DNA of 64,000 bases from Kushneria avicenniae. GTDB lineage: Bacteria; Pseudomonadota; Gammaproteobacteria; Pseudomonadales; Halomonadaceae. The stretch's first letter is position 1. Each line of letters opens with the position of its first letter. The translations under genes and the position numbers were made by a program. The stretch covers positions 186,001 through 250,000 of the forward strand of contig NZ_FOLY01000005.1 in NCBI RefSeq assembly GCF_900112585.1, read 5' to 3'. Below the pieces are notes generated by a model. It was not told where the DNA came from. It saw only the letters and a program-made list of their open reading frames with translations, and ran no database searches. This document shows, piece after piece, positions 7,320 through 15,802 of the stretch.

Positions 7320-8309
7320 ATGCGCACGTTTGAACTTGAAAGTGTCGAGGCCATCGATCAGGCCGTTCGCCATCGCAGCGTTCATGACGGTCAGGCCTTT
7401 ATCGCCGGGGGCACCACGTTGCTGGACCTGGTCAAACTCGATGTGATGCAGCCCGAAAAGGTGGTCGATGTCACCCGACTGCCGCTCAAGCGTATCGAGC
7501 TGCTTGATGACGGGCGTCTCAAGGTAGGCGCGCTGGTCTCCAATACCGAGCTGGCCCGACACGACATCGTGATGCGTGACTACCCGGTGCTCAGCGAGGC
7601 GCTGCTCTCCGGGGCCTCTACCGGTCTGCGCAACATGGCCACCACCGGGGGCAACGTCATGCAGCGCACGCGCTGCCCCTATTTCCGCGATCCCGATATG
7701 CCCTGCAACAAGCGCGAGCCCGGATCGGGCTGCTCGGCCATTGACGGCATCAACCGTAACCACGCCGTGCTGGGCACCAGCGATCAGTGCATCGCCACGC
7801 ACCCCTCCGACATGTGTGTCGGCATGGTCGCCGCCGGCGCTACCCTGGTGCTGGAAGGCCCCGAGGGCCAGCGTGAAGTGGCTTTCGAGGACTATCACCT
7901 GCTGCCGGGGAACACGCCCGAGCGCGAGCACGACCTGAAGCCGGGCGAGCTGATCACCCATGTGATTCTCGACGCGCCGCGCGGCGGCGGTCAGCACTAC
8001 CTCAAACTGCGCGACCGCGCCTCCTATGAATTTGCGCTCGCCTCCTGTGCCGCCATCGTTACCCTCGATGGCGACAGCGTCAGTGACGTGCGCCTGGCAC
8101 TTGGTGGTGTCGCGACCAGACCCTGGCGCGCCACGGCTGCAGAAGAGGTCCTGAAGGGGCAGCCGGCCACGCAGGAGAATTTCGAGCGCGCTGCCGAGGC
8201 CGCCTTTACGGATGCTGTGGCCTACAGCCACAACGGCTACAAGATCACGCTGGGCAAGCAGGCGATTGCGCGTGCGCTCAGGGATGCCACCGCCGCCGCT
8301 CGCGTCTGA
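7320..8309 (+). CDS. Molybdenum hydroxylase FAD-binding subunit, copy 1 (PaoB-like)
   Basis: A 329-residue medium subunit starting one base after the stop of the [2Fe-2S] subunit. FAD-binding segments are visible at GGTTLLDL (30-37) and ATTGGNVMQR (107-116), with the CO-dehydrogenase flavoprotein C-terminal domain after about residue 225. Between them lies an insertion with five cysteines (C119, C129, C138, C157, C166; RCPYF, PCNKREPGSGC, QCIAT, MCV). In E. coli PaoB this insertion binds an extra [4Fe-4S] cluster and marks the aldehyde oxidoreductase branch rather than classical xanthine dehydrogenases. Its presence makes PaoABC-type function the best reading. Confidence 0.92.
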   Translation: MRTFELESVEAIDQAVRHRSVHDGQAFIAGGTTLLDLVKLDVMQPEKVVDVTRLPLKRIELLDDGRLKVGALVSNTELARHDIVMRDYPVLSEALLSGASTGLRNMATTGGNVMQRTRCPYFRDPDMPCNKREPGSGCSAIDGINRNHAVLGTSDQCIATHPSDMCVGMVAAGATLVLEGPEGQREVAFEDYHLLPGNTPEREHDLKPGELITHVILDAPRGGGQHYLKLRDRASYEFALASCAAIVTLDGDSVSDVRLALGGVATRPWRATAAEEVLKGQPATQENFERAAEAAFTDAVAYSHNGYKITLGKQAIARALRDATAAARV

Positions 8310-8324
8310 TCACGGAGAGATCAC

Positions 8325-10556
8325 ATGACCACCGATACCGGAAAGACCCGCGAACACAATTTAAGCGCCGAGAAGCCGCGCATTGACGGCACGCTCAAGC
8401 TGACCGGTGGCGCCGACTACGCCGCCGACCGTAACCTGCCCAACCAGACCTGGGGGTATCCGGTCACCAGTACGATTACCAGCGGTAAGCTGGTGTCGCT
8501 GGAACTCGACGAGGCGCTGGCGATGCCGGGCGTGCTGGATATTTTCCATCACGACAATTTCGACCGGCTCAGCCGTTCACCCAATAGCTTCGCTGAAGAA
8601 AACCTGACCAGCGAACCGCGCCTGCCGTTCGAGGACAACGAGATCCACTATCAGGGCCAGTACATTGCCCTGGTGGTGGCCGACACCCTGAACCACGCCC
8701 GCGCGGCGGCCAGAAAAGTCAGGGCCAACTACGAGCGCAGCGATGATTTTCTGACCGATATCAGGACGCTGGATCGCGGCGAAGGCGACCTGCCCGGCGA
8801 AGAACAGTCAGGCGATGCCTCCTCGCTGGGGGATGCCGACTCGGCGCTCGAATCGGCCAGCGTCAGGCTCGATCAGCGCTACACGATCGCCCAGGAAAAC
8901 CACAGCGTCATGGAGATGCATGCCTCGGTGGCGCAGTGGGAAAACGACATGCTGACCATCTACGAGTCCTCTCAGGGAGTGGTCTTCCAGCGCAACGCGC
9001 TGGCCAAAATCTTCGGCATTCCGCCCGAGAAGGTCACGGTCATTTCGCATTTCATCGGCTCGGGCTTTGGCAGCAAGCTTTTCATGTGGCCGCACGCCAT
9101 CATGACCGCCGTCGCGGCGCGTCGTCTGGGCCGCCCGGTCAAGACGGTGCTGTCGCGACAGCAGGAGTATCTGGCCACCGGCTATCGCCCGACCTCGCTG
9201 CAGCGCGTGCGTCTGGGCGCCGACGACAGCGGCCGACTGCTCTCCATCCATCACGACGGCTGCAACGAAAGCTCGCCGGCCGGCAAGCACGATGACACCG
9301 TCAGCGGCGCCACGCCCAAGATGTATGACTGTGGCAATGTCGCTGTCACCAATCGGCTGGTCACGGTCAACAAGTGCCCGCCGTGCCCGATGCGCGCTCC
9401 CGGAGAGTCCTCCGGTAACTTTGCACTGGAAACCGCGCTTGATGAGCTTGCGGTCCAGCTCGACATGGACCCGCTGGAGCTCAGAAAGAAAAATTTTGCC
9501 GACAAGGACCCGGCTTCCGGCCTGCCTTGGTCGAGCAATCATCTCAGAGAGTGCTGGGACAATGCGGCCAGCCGCTTTGGCTGGGACAAGCGCAATGCCA
9601 CGCCCGGTGCGATGAAAGACGGTGACGAGATCATCGGCTATGGCATGGCGACCCAGAGCTGGGAAGCGATGCGCCAGCACTGCAGTGCACGCTTCGGATT
9701 CCGCGCCGACGGTTCGCTGCTGGTCGCCTGTGGTACTCAGGACATCGGCACCGGCACCTATACCATCGTGGCACAGACGGCCAGCAAGCTGACCGGTATC
9801 CCCATCGAGATGATCGATGTGCGCCTCGGGGATTCCTCGCTGCCCTCCGGACCGCTGTCGGGGGGCTCGTTTGCCACGTCCACCGTGTTGCCGGCGGTTT
9901 CGGCGGCCTTTGACGAAGCGGTGTCGCAGCTCAAGACGCTGGCCACGGCCGAAGGCGGCGCGTTTGAAAATGCTGACACGGATGCCATCGAGTTCCAGGA
10001 CGGCAGGCTCGTGCACGGCGGTCAAAGCGTTGACGTCACGCAGCTGCTCAAGGACAACCAGCTGGGGCTGGTGGATGCCGTGGGGTCTGCTCAGCCCGGC
10101 GACGAGCAGAGTCAGTACAGCTTCCGCTCCTTCGGCGCCGTGTTCGTGGAAATTCGCTGGGATCCGGGCATCTCGCGTCTGCGCGTGGCGCGCGTGGTCT
10201 CGACCATCGATATCGGCCGCGCCATCAATCCGATGACGGCACGCAACCAGGTCGAGGGCGGCATTGTCATGGGCATGGGGATGGGCCTGTTCGAGCAGGC
10301 CGAGTTCGATCACAGCGGCTATCCCTACAATAACAACCTGGCGGACTACATCCTGCCGGTGAATGCCGACATGCCGGAGGTGGACGTCGAGCTGCTCGAC
10401 TATCCCGACTATCACCACAATGCCTTCGGCGCGCGCGGCGTCGGCGAAATCGGGCTGACCGGTGTGGCAGCCGCCATTTCCAACGCCGTTTATAACGCCA
10501 CCGGCAAGCGCATTCGCGATATGCCGATCTCGATCGAGAAAATGCTGGCGTCCTGA
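8325..10556 (+). CDS. Molybdenum hydroxylase molybdopterin-binding subunit, copy 1 (PaoC-like)
   Basis: A 743-residue large subunit, a typical length for PaoC/YagR. It has the aldehyde oxidase/xanthine dehydrogenase a/b hammerhead domain (residues about 15-140) followed by the molybdopterin domains. Cofactor-contact motifs include GSGFGSK, MRAPGESSG and GTQDIGTGTYT. The C-terminal GARGVGEIG holds the catalytic Glu near residue 707 that activates the molybdenum-bound water. Likely reaction: oxidation of an aldehyde or N-heterocycle to the hydroxylated product. An SD-like GGAGA precedes the ATG, 15 bases after the preceding stop. No XdhC/PaoD maturation chaperone lies in the operon. A terminator follows at 10580-10612. 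Confidence 0.92.
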   Translation: MTTDTGKTREHNLSAEKPRIDGTLKLTGGADYAADRNLPNQTWGYPVTSTITSGKLVSLELDEALAMPGVLDIFHHDNFDRLSRSPNSFAEENLTSEPRLPFEDNEIHYQGQYIALVVADTLNHARAAARKVRANYERSDDFLTDIRTLDRGEGDLPGEEQSGDASSLGDADSALESASVRLDQRYTIAQENHSVMEMHASVAQWENDMLTIYESSQGVVFQRNALAKIFGIPPEKVTVISHFIGSGFGSKLFMWPHAIMTAVAARRLGRPVKTVLSRQQEYLATGYRPTSLQRVRLGADDSGRLLSIHHDGCNESSPAGKHDDTVSGATPKMYDCGNVAVTNRLVTVNKCPPCPMRAPGESSGNFALETALDELAVQLDMDPLELRKKNFADKDPASGLPWSSNHLRECWDNAASRFGWDKRNATPGAMKDGDEIIGYGMATQSWEAMRQHCSARFGFRADGSLLVACGTQDIGTGTYTIVAQTASKLTGIPIEMIDVRLGDSSLPSGPLSGGSFATSTVLPAVSAAFDEAVSQLKTLATAEGGAFENADTDAIEFQDGRLVHGGQSVDVTQLLKDNQLGLVDAVGSAQPGDEQSQYSFRSFGAVFVEIRWDPGISRLRVARVVSTIDIGRAINPMTARNQVEGGIVMGMGMGLFEQAEFDHSGYPYNNNLADYILPVNADMPEVDVELLDYPDYHHNAFGARGVGEIGLTGVAAAISNAVYNATGKRIRDMPISIEKMLAS

Positions 10557-10579
10557 TCCCGAGCCAGATTTTTGTGTCA

Positions 10580-10612
10580 AAAGGCCGACCCCCGCAAGGG
10601 GCCGGCTTTTTG
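10580..10612 (+). terminator. Terminator after the first molybdenum hydroxylase operon
   Basis: An imperfect GC-rich hairpin (GGCCGACCCC with GGGGCCGGC) flanked by AAAA on the left and TTTTT on the right, starting 24 nt after the stop codon. It separates the two enzyme operons. Confidence 0.8.
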
Positions 10613-10702
10613 GGATCGATTTTTCCTGCTCCGAATAAATTGTCTGAACAATGACTGAAAGGTGCTTACTGGCAATCTCTTCACGCTCGGTCCAGGCTTG
10701 AA

Positions 10703-10720
10703 TCGTTTGCCGGCAAACGA
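10703..10720. promoter_or_regulatory. Perfect 18-bp palindrome, operator candidate for the second operon
   Basis: TCGTTTGCCGGCAAACGA is perfectly self-complementary and lies 146 bp upstream of the start at 10867. The central CCGG dyad and the flanking TTTG/CAAA half-sites resemble LacI/GalR-type operators. No LacI-family gene is in the window. Confidence 0.5.
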
Positions 10721-10776
10721 GTTGACCGGTCATCACTGATATTCCCAAGATTTCAGAGCGCCTCGAGGCGCCATCG

Positions 10777-10796
10777 CTGGCAGCTGGCACTGCCAG
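10777..10796. promoter_or_regulatory. Inverted repeat CTGGCAG-N6-CTGCCAG near the second operon start
   Basis: Perfect 7-bp arms with a 6-bp spacer, 70 bp before the ATG at 10867. Its place near the expected promoter suggests a regulator site. The regulator is unknown. Confidence 0.4.
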
Positions 10797-10866
10797 GACT
10801 CATATCGACCGTGACGAGACAGGGCGCGATACAACACCAATGCCCTGATGCAATGAGGAGTAACTC

Positions 10867-11544
10867 ATGAGTGATCACCACAAGGGTGATGGATCGGGCG
10901 TCGAGACCTTCGATGCCCGCTCGCCGTCAAGGCGACGTTTTCTCAAATCCATGGGGGCCTCGGGGCTGGCAGCGGCCACGGCACCGGCCTGGGCGCAGAT
11001 CGCTCAGGCGGGACAGTCGCAGGCCGAGCCCGTTGAACCGCGTGATGATGGCGCGCCCGCCGAAGGCGAGCAGCAGATCCGGCTCACCGTCAACGGTGTC
11101 GAGCACACCCTGAACGTCACCCCTAACGCCGTACTGCTCGATGTGCTGCGTGATCGTCTTGAATTGACCGGCACCAAAAAGGGCTGTGACCAGGGCCAGT
11201 GCGGCGCCTGCACGCTGCTGGTCAACGATACGGCGATCAACTCCTGCCTGTCGCTGGCCGTGTCACATGACGGTGACGAGATCACCACCATCGAAGGGCT
11301 TTCCAACGGGGACGATCTGCATCCGGTGCAGGCGGCCTTCTGGGAACACGACGCCTACCAGTGCGGCTACTGCACTTCGGGGCAGATCATGAGCGCCGTC
11401 GCCATTCTCAACGATGACAATATCGGCAGCGATGATGCCTCGGTACGCGAGGCGATGAGCGGCAACATCTGTCGCTGTGGCGCCTACAAGAACATTCTCG
11501 CGGCCGTGCAGGATGCCCGCGGCAGGATGAAGGGAGCGAGCTGA
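10867..11544 (+). CDS. paoA: Molybdenum hydroxylase [2Fe-2S] subunit, copy 2, Tat-exported (PaoA-like)
   Basis: A 225-residue iron-sulfur subunit. Residues 20-45 form a twin-arginine leader (SPSRRRFLKSMG, an Ala-rich core, then an AWA-type cleavage site), as in periplasmic E. coli PaoA. Two [2Fe-2S] sites are complete: C107, C112, C115, C127 and C166, C169, C202, C204. The mature part is strikingly similar to copy 1 (shared GTKKGCD-GQCGACT, DAYQCGYCT, EAMSGNICRCGAYKNIL), so the operons are paralogous. The folded three-subunit complex is expected to be carried to the periplasm by this leader. The stop codon overlaps the next start (TGATG). Confidence 0.93.
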   Translation: MSDHHKGDGSGVETFDARSPSRRRFLKSMGASGLAAATAPAWAQIAQAGQSQAEPVEPRDDGAPAEGEQQIRLTVNGVEHTLNVTPNAVLLDVLRDRLELTGTKKGCDQGQCGACTLLVNDTAINSCLSLAVSHDGDEITTIEGLSNGDDLHPVQAAFWEHDAYQCGYCTSGQIMSAVAILNDDNIGSDDASVREAMSGNICRCGAYKNILAAVQDARGRMKGAS

Positions 11545-12527
11545 TGCACAATTTTGACTATGCGCGGGCCGACAGTACGCGCCAGGCGGTCTCTTCCCAC
11601 GGTCCCGATAAACAGGCGGCCTATCTGGCCGGCGGCACCACGCTACTGGATCTGGTCAAGATCGACATCATGCGCCCGGAGCAGGTGGTCGACATCAACC
11701 GGCTCGATCTCAAAAGGATCGAAACCCTGAATGACGGCCGTACCCGGATCGGGGCACTGGTGACCAACACGGCACTCGCTCGCGATGAGCGCATCGCAAG
11801 TGACTATGCCGTGCTCAGTGAGGCGCTGCTGTCAGGGGCCACTACGCAGCTGCGCAACAAGGCGACCACTGCCGGCAATGTGATGCAGCGCGTACGCTGC
11901 CCGTACTTCCGCGACGGGGTGTCAAACTGCAACAAGCGCGAACCGGGCTCGGGCTGTGCCGCCATCGAGGGCCATAACCGCAGCGTGCACGCCGTGCTCG
12001 GCACCAGCGAGCACTGCATCGCCACGCACCCCTCCGACATGTGCGTGGCGATGGCCGCCATTGGCGCCACGATCACCGTCGAGGGCCCGGAAGGGCAGCG
12101 CGAGATCGACTTTCTCGACTTTCACCTGCTGCCGGGGGATACCCCCGAGCGCGAGCACGCTCTGAAACCGGGGGAGCTGATCACTCACGTCACGCTGGAT
12201 GCCCCGCTCGACAACAGCCGCTCTCACTATCTCAAGCTGCGCGATCGCGCCTCCTATCAGTTCGCGCTGGCCTCGAGCGCCGTGATCGTCACCCTTGAGG
12301 GCGACACCATTACGGATGCCCGTGTGGCGCTGGGCGGGGTGGGCACCAGACCCTGGCGTGCCCATGAGGCAGAGGCCGCCCTCAAGGGGCAGAAAGCGAC
12401 CGAGGCGACCTTTCAAAAGGCCGCCGGCATTGCGTTCAAGAGCGCCACGCCCTATGCCCATAACGCCTTCAAGATTCCGCTCGGCCAGCAGGCCATCGTG
12501 CGCAATCTCACCACCCTGACCGCCTGA
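11544..12527 (+). CDS. paoB: Molybdenum hydroxylase FAD-binding subunit, copy 2 (PaoB-like)
   Basis: A 327-residue flavoprotein subunit whose ATG overlaps the preceding TGA by one base. It has FAD motifs at GGTTLLDL (30-37) and ATTAGNVMQR (107-116), where copy 1 has a Gly for the second Ala. The cysteine-rich insertion for a [4Fe-4S] cluster is intact (C119, C129, C138, C158, C167). It accepts electrons from the [2Fe-2S] subunit and passes them to an external acceptor. For PaoABC this is oxygen or an unidentified periplasmic acceptor. It has no leader of its own and should be co-exported. Confidence 0.92.
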   Translation: MHNFDYARADSTRQAVSSHGPDKQAAYLAGGTTLLDLVKIDIMRPEQVVDINRLDLKRIETLNDGRTRIGALVTNTALARDERIASDYAVLSEALLSGATTQLRNKATTAGNVMQRVRCPYFRDGVSNCNKREPGSGCAAIEGHNRSVHAVLGTSEHCIATHPSDMCVAMAAIGATITVEGPEGQREIDFLDFHLLPGDTPEREHALKPGELITHVTLDAPLDNSRSHYLKLRDRASYQFALASSAVIVTLEGDTITDARVALGGVGTRPWRAHEAEAALKGQKATEATFQKAAGIAFKSATPYAHNAFKIPLGQQAIVRNLTTLTA

Positions 12528-12552
12528 AGGCGCGACCAGACAGGAGAACGTC

Positions 12553-14784
12553 ATGAGTGACAGCATCATTGGCGCCGGTGCTATTGGTTCCGGACCAAAG
12601 CGCATTGATGGCCAGCGCAAGGTCACGGGTGCAGCGCCCTATGCCGCCGATCATCATCCCGATAACGTGGCTTATGGCTACGGGGTCTTCAGCACCATCG
12701 CCAGCGGCACCGTTGCCGGGCTCGACCTGGACGCCGCGCGTCAGTCCCCCGGGGTGATCGACATCTTTCATCACGAGCATTTCCCCGAGTTGCACCGCTC
12801 GCCATCCTCCATGGCCCAGGGCAACAAGGTCGAGGAGACCCGCCTGCCGTTCGAGGACAACAAGGTGTATTACGAAGGCCAGTTCGTGGCGCTGGTCGTG
12901 GCCGACACCTTTGAAAACGCCCGTGCCGCGGCGCGTAAGGTCGGTGTGAATTACAAAAGTGACCAAGCGATTGCCAATCTGGATCAGGGCGTGACGGCGC
13001 ACGGCACCCAGAAGGGGCAGGGCAATCATGAACGCGGTGATGCGGCGGGTAACTTTGACGGCGCCGCCCACAGCATCGATGTGACCTATACCACGCCGGT
13101 CGAAACCCACAACCCGATGGAGATGCATGCCTCGGTCGCGAGCTGGGAGGGCGATCGCCTGACCATTTTCGAGTCCTCCCAGGGGGTAGTGCAGCAGCAG
13201 GGGGCGCTTGCAAAGATCTTTGGCATCCCGCCGGAACACATTCGGGTAGAGTCGCCGTTTATCGGCTCGGGCTTTGGTGCCAAGCTCTGGATGTGGCCCC
13301 ATGCGGTCGCAGCGTCCGCCGCGGCGCGGGAAATCGGCCGTCCGGTGCAGCTGGTCGTACCGCGCCAGCAGATGTTCACGACCACCGGGCATCGTCCTGA
13401 AACGTGCCAGCGCATGAGGCTTGCCACGGATGAGAACGGTAAGCTGGTGTCGCTGCGTCATGAGTCGATCAACACGACCTCGTTTACCGATCAGTATGTT
13501 GAAACCTGCGGCAGCGTGACCAAAAGCCTCTACTCGTGTCCGAATCTGACGGTCAGTCATGAGACCACGCAGGTCAATCGTGGCACGCCGACCTCGATGC
13601 GGGCACCCGGTGCGGCGCCCGGGCTCTTTGCACTGGAATCGGCCATTGACGAGATGGCCCTTGAAGCCGGCGTTGACCCGCTCGAATTTCGCATGAACAA
13701 CTATGCGGAACGCGACGAGAGTCTGGATCTCGACTTCTCCAGTAACCACATCCGCGAGGCGACCGAGCGGGCTGCAGAGAAGTTTGGCTGGCATGATCGC
13801 AATCCGGACGTCGGCTCGATGCGCGATGGCCATGAAATCATTGGTTACGGCATGGCGGCCTGTAACTGGGAGGCCCTCAAGCGGGAATGTGAGGCGCGGG
13901 TGTCGCTGCGTGCCGACGGCACGGCGTATGTCACCTGTGCCACCCAGGACATCGGTACCGGCACCTATACCATCATTGCCCAGACCGTGAGTGATCTGAC
14001 CGGGTTGCCGATCGAGAAGATTACCGTGCGACTGGGAGATACCAGCTACCCGAAAGGCCCCATCTCGGGCGGTTCCTGGACCACGGCCACCACGCTGCCG
14101 GCGGTGGCCGCTGCCACGCGCAAGGCCATCGAGGAACTCAAGGGGTATGCCACGAGCGGGAAGGGTGACTTTGCCGACGCGGCAAGCGACAGTCTCACGT
14201 TCGAGAACGGGCAGCTCACTCATGATGGGCAGAGCGTGGACTATGTCGACGTGCTCAAGGGGCAGAAGCTGGCCAGTGCCGATGGCCATGCTCATACCCA
14301 GGGGGCTGACAGCCAATACTCCTATCGCTCCTTCGGGGCGCACTTTGTTGAAGTGCGCTGGGACCCGGGCATTTCGAATCTGCGCGTCTCAAGAGTGGTC
14401 AGCGCCATCGATGTCGGTCGCGTGATCAATTCGATGACGGCACGCAACCAGGTCGAGGGGGCCATCGTCATGGGGCTGGGCATGGCTCACTTCGAGGCCA
14501 CCGAGTATGACGCGCGCAATGGCCGACCGGTGAACAACAACTATGCCGAGTATGTGGTGCCGGTGCACGCCGACCAGCCGCCGGAGGTCGATGTAATCCT
14601 GCTCGACTATCCTGATCTGGAATTCAACGAATTCGGTGCCCGCGGCATCGGCGAAATCGGGATTACCGGGATGGCGGCGGCGGTGGCCAATGCGGTCTAC
14701 CACGCGACCGGCAAACGCATTCGGGATCTACCGATCTTCAAGGAGAAGCTGATGGAGAACATTCCGGCCGTCCAGTCGGCCTGA
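12553..14784 (+). CDS. paoC: Molybdenum hydroxylase molybdopterin-binding subunit, copy 2 (PaoC-like)
   Basis: A 743-residue catalytic subunit, the same length as copy 1. The hammerhead domain is at about residues 10-135, followed by the molybdopterin domains (GSGFGAKLWMWPH, MRAPGAAPG, ATQDIGTGTYT). The catalytic Glu is in GARGIGEIG near residue 702. Copy 1 reads APGESSG where this copy reads APGAAPG, so the two probably differ in substrate preference. The ATG follows AGGAGAACGTC. By family the cofactor is molybdopterin cytosine dinucleotide. A dedicated chaperone (PaoD/XdhC) and MocA are not in this window. The deacetylase-fold gene lies 113 bp downstream. Confidence 0.92.
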   Translation: MSDSIIGAGAIGSGPKRIDGQRKVTGAAPYAADHHPDNVAYGYGVFSTIASGTVAGLDLDAARQSPGVIDIFHHEHFPELHRSPSSMAQGNKVEETRLPFEDNKVYYEGQFVALVVADTFENARAAARKVGVNYKSDQAIANLDQGVTAHGTQKGQGNHERGDAAGNFDGAAHSIDVTYTTPVETHNPMEMHASVASWEGDRLTIFESSQGVVQQQGALAKIFGIPPEHIRVESPFIGSGFGAKLWMWPHAVAASAAAREIGRPVQLVVPRQQMFTTTGHRPETCQRMRLATDENGKLVSLRHESINTTSFTDQYVETCGSVTKSLYSCPNLTVSHETTQVNRGTPTSMRAPGAAPGLFALESAIDEMALEAGVDPLEFRMNNYAERDESLDLDFSSNHIREATERAAEKFGWHDRNPDVGSMRDGHEIIGYGMAACNWEALKRECEARVSLRADGTAYVTCATQDIGTGTYTIIAQTVSDLTGLPIEKITVRLGDTSYPKGPISGGSWTTATTLPAVAAATRKAIEELKGYATSGKGDFADAASDSLTFENGQLTHDGQSVDYVDVLKGQKLASADGHAHTQGADSQYSYRSFGAHFVEVRWDPGISNLRVSRVVSAIDVGRVINSMTARNQVEGAIVMGLGMAHFEATEYDARNGRPVNNNYAEYVVPVHADQPPEVDVILLDYPDLEFNEFGARGIGEIGITGMAAAVANAVYHATGKRIRDLPIFKEKLMENIPAVQSA

Positions 14785-14897
14785 GGTGTTCGCCATTGTT
14801 TGACTCTTGTGCCGGTGCCTCCGGGTGCCGGCATTGTCATGTCTGCGGCAGGGGCGGGTGAGGCCTGCGTGGTCATGGTCATCAACAGGAGCACGGC

Positions 14898-15794
14898 ATG
14901 ACGCTGAAACATCTGCGCCACCACGAGCGTTTCGACTACCGAGCGATCACTGATCGCGATGATTTCCGCTGGCCTGGCGATACCCGTCTGGCGGTCTATG
15001 TGGGCATCAATCTGGAGCATTTCGCCTTTGGCGAGGGGCGCGGCCCCGGCATTGCACCGCCGGCGCCGGAAGGGGAACCTGACGTGCTCAACTATGCCTG
15101 GCGCGAGTACGGCAACCGCGTGGGCGCCTGGCGTTTTCTGGAGATGCTGGAAGCGCTATCACTACCGGCCGGGGTGATCGCCAATACCTCGATTCTAGAT
15201 CACTGCCCCGAACTGCTGGAGGCTTTCGTGGCCCGAGGGGACGAGCTGATCGGTCATGGCCACACCAACGCCGAGCGTCAGGGGCAGATGCCGCCGAGCG
15301 AGGAGGCCGCACTGATTGCCCGCTGTCGTGAGCGTCTGGCGAGCCACTTTGGCACCGCGCCCGAAGGCTGGCTTTCGCCGTGGATTTCGGAAAGCGATCG
15401 CACCCCGGACCTGCTGCAGGAGGCAGGCTTTGGCTACACGCTCAACTGGTCACATGATGACCGCCCCACCGCCATGCGCACGCGCCGCGGTCAGCTTCTG
15501 TCGATTCCCTATCCGCAGGAGTTGAACGACATTCCGACCATCTCGACCCATCGGGTCAGCATGAACGAGTTTGCCACCATGATGCGCGATCAGTTCTTCG
15601 AGCTGCTCGAACAGTCCCGCCACCAGCCGCTGGTCATGGGTATCGCCCTGCACCCCTGGCTGACCGGCCAGCCCTTCCGGCTGCGGCTGCTGCGCAGGGT
15701 ACTCACCGATCTGGCCGGCCATCGCGAGGCCGAAGGTGTCTGGTGGACCACGCCCGGCCAGATTGCGCGTCATGTGTCCAGACAAGCCGTCTGA
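14898..15794 (+). CDS. Polysaccharide-deacetylase-fold amidohydrolase (PuuE/NodB-like), cytoplasmic
   Basis: A 298-residue protein of the NodB/carbohydrate esterase 4 fold. Recognisable segments are the N-terminal strand LAVYVGINLEHF, the metal-site region ELIGHGHTN (about residues 114-122), and the LSPWISES and HPWLTGQPFR blocks. It has no signal peptide or membrane anchor, so cell-wall deacetylation is unlikely. Cytoplasmic members such as PuuE act on small cyclic amides (allantoin and related ureides). Its position after two molybdenum hydroxylase operons, a family often used in purine or N-heterocycle breakdown, fits opening of an oxidised heterocycle. That link is inference from context. 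Confidence 0.78.
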   Translation: MTLKHLRHHERFDYRAITDRDDFRWPGDTRLAVYVGINLEHFAFGEGRGPGIAPPAPEGEPDVLNYAWREYGNRVGAWRFLEMLEALSLPAGVIANTSILDHCPELLEAFVARGDELIGHGHTNAERQGQMPPSEEAALIARCRERLASHFGTAPEGWLSPWISESDRTPDLLQEAGFGYTLNWSHDDRPTAMRTRRGQLLSIPYPQELNDIPTISTHRVSMNEFATMMRDQFFELLEQSRHQPLVMGIALHPWLTGQPFRLRLLRRVLTDLAGHREAEGVWWTTPGQIARHVSRQAV

Positions 15795-15802
15795 TTCCGA
15801 AG

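Larger units (their letters stand above)
10557..10866. other. 310-bp intergenic region between the two molybdenum hydroxylase operons
   Basis: No gene is supportable. After the terminator it holds four symmetric elements: ATTGT-N4-ACAAT (10639-10652), an 18-bp perfect palindrome (10703-10720), a 14-bp perfect palindrome GCGCCTCGAGGCGC (10758-10771) and CTGGCAG-N6-CTGCCAG (10777-10796). This is dense symmetry for one promoter region and suggests regulation of the second operon separate from the first. Confidence 0.55.

Noticed and set aside
7320-8309. Classical xanthine dehydrogenase assignment for the Mo operons
   Set aside because: The cysteine-rich [4Fe-4S] insertion in the FAD subunit and the three-subunit order match PaoABC-type enzymes rather than XdhAB.
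8808-10790. Very long open frame on the minus strand across the PaoC-like gene of the first operon
   Set aside because: It is the antisense shadow of a high-GC gene: low-complexity His/Arg/Gly-rich translation, no family motif, and the plus-strand protein is a clear molybdenum hydroxylase.
12508-14343. Long minus-strand open frame across the second PaoC-like gene
   Set aside because: Shadow of the same kind. The plus strand encodes the conserved catalytic subunit with all motifs.
14898-15794. Cell-wall peptidoglycan or chitin deacetylase
   Set aside because: No signal peptide or anchor is present, and the metal-site region resembles cytoplasmic PuuE-like members.
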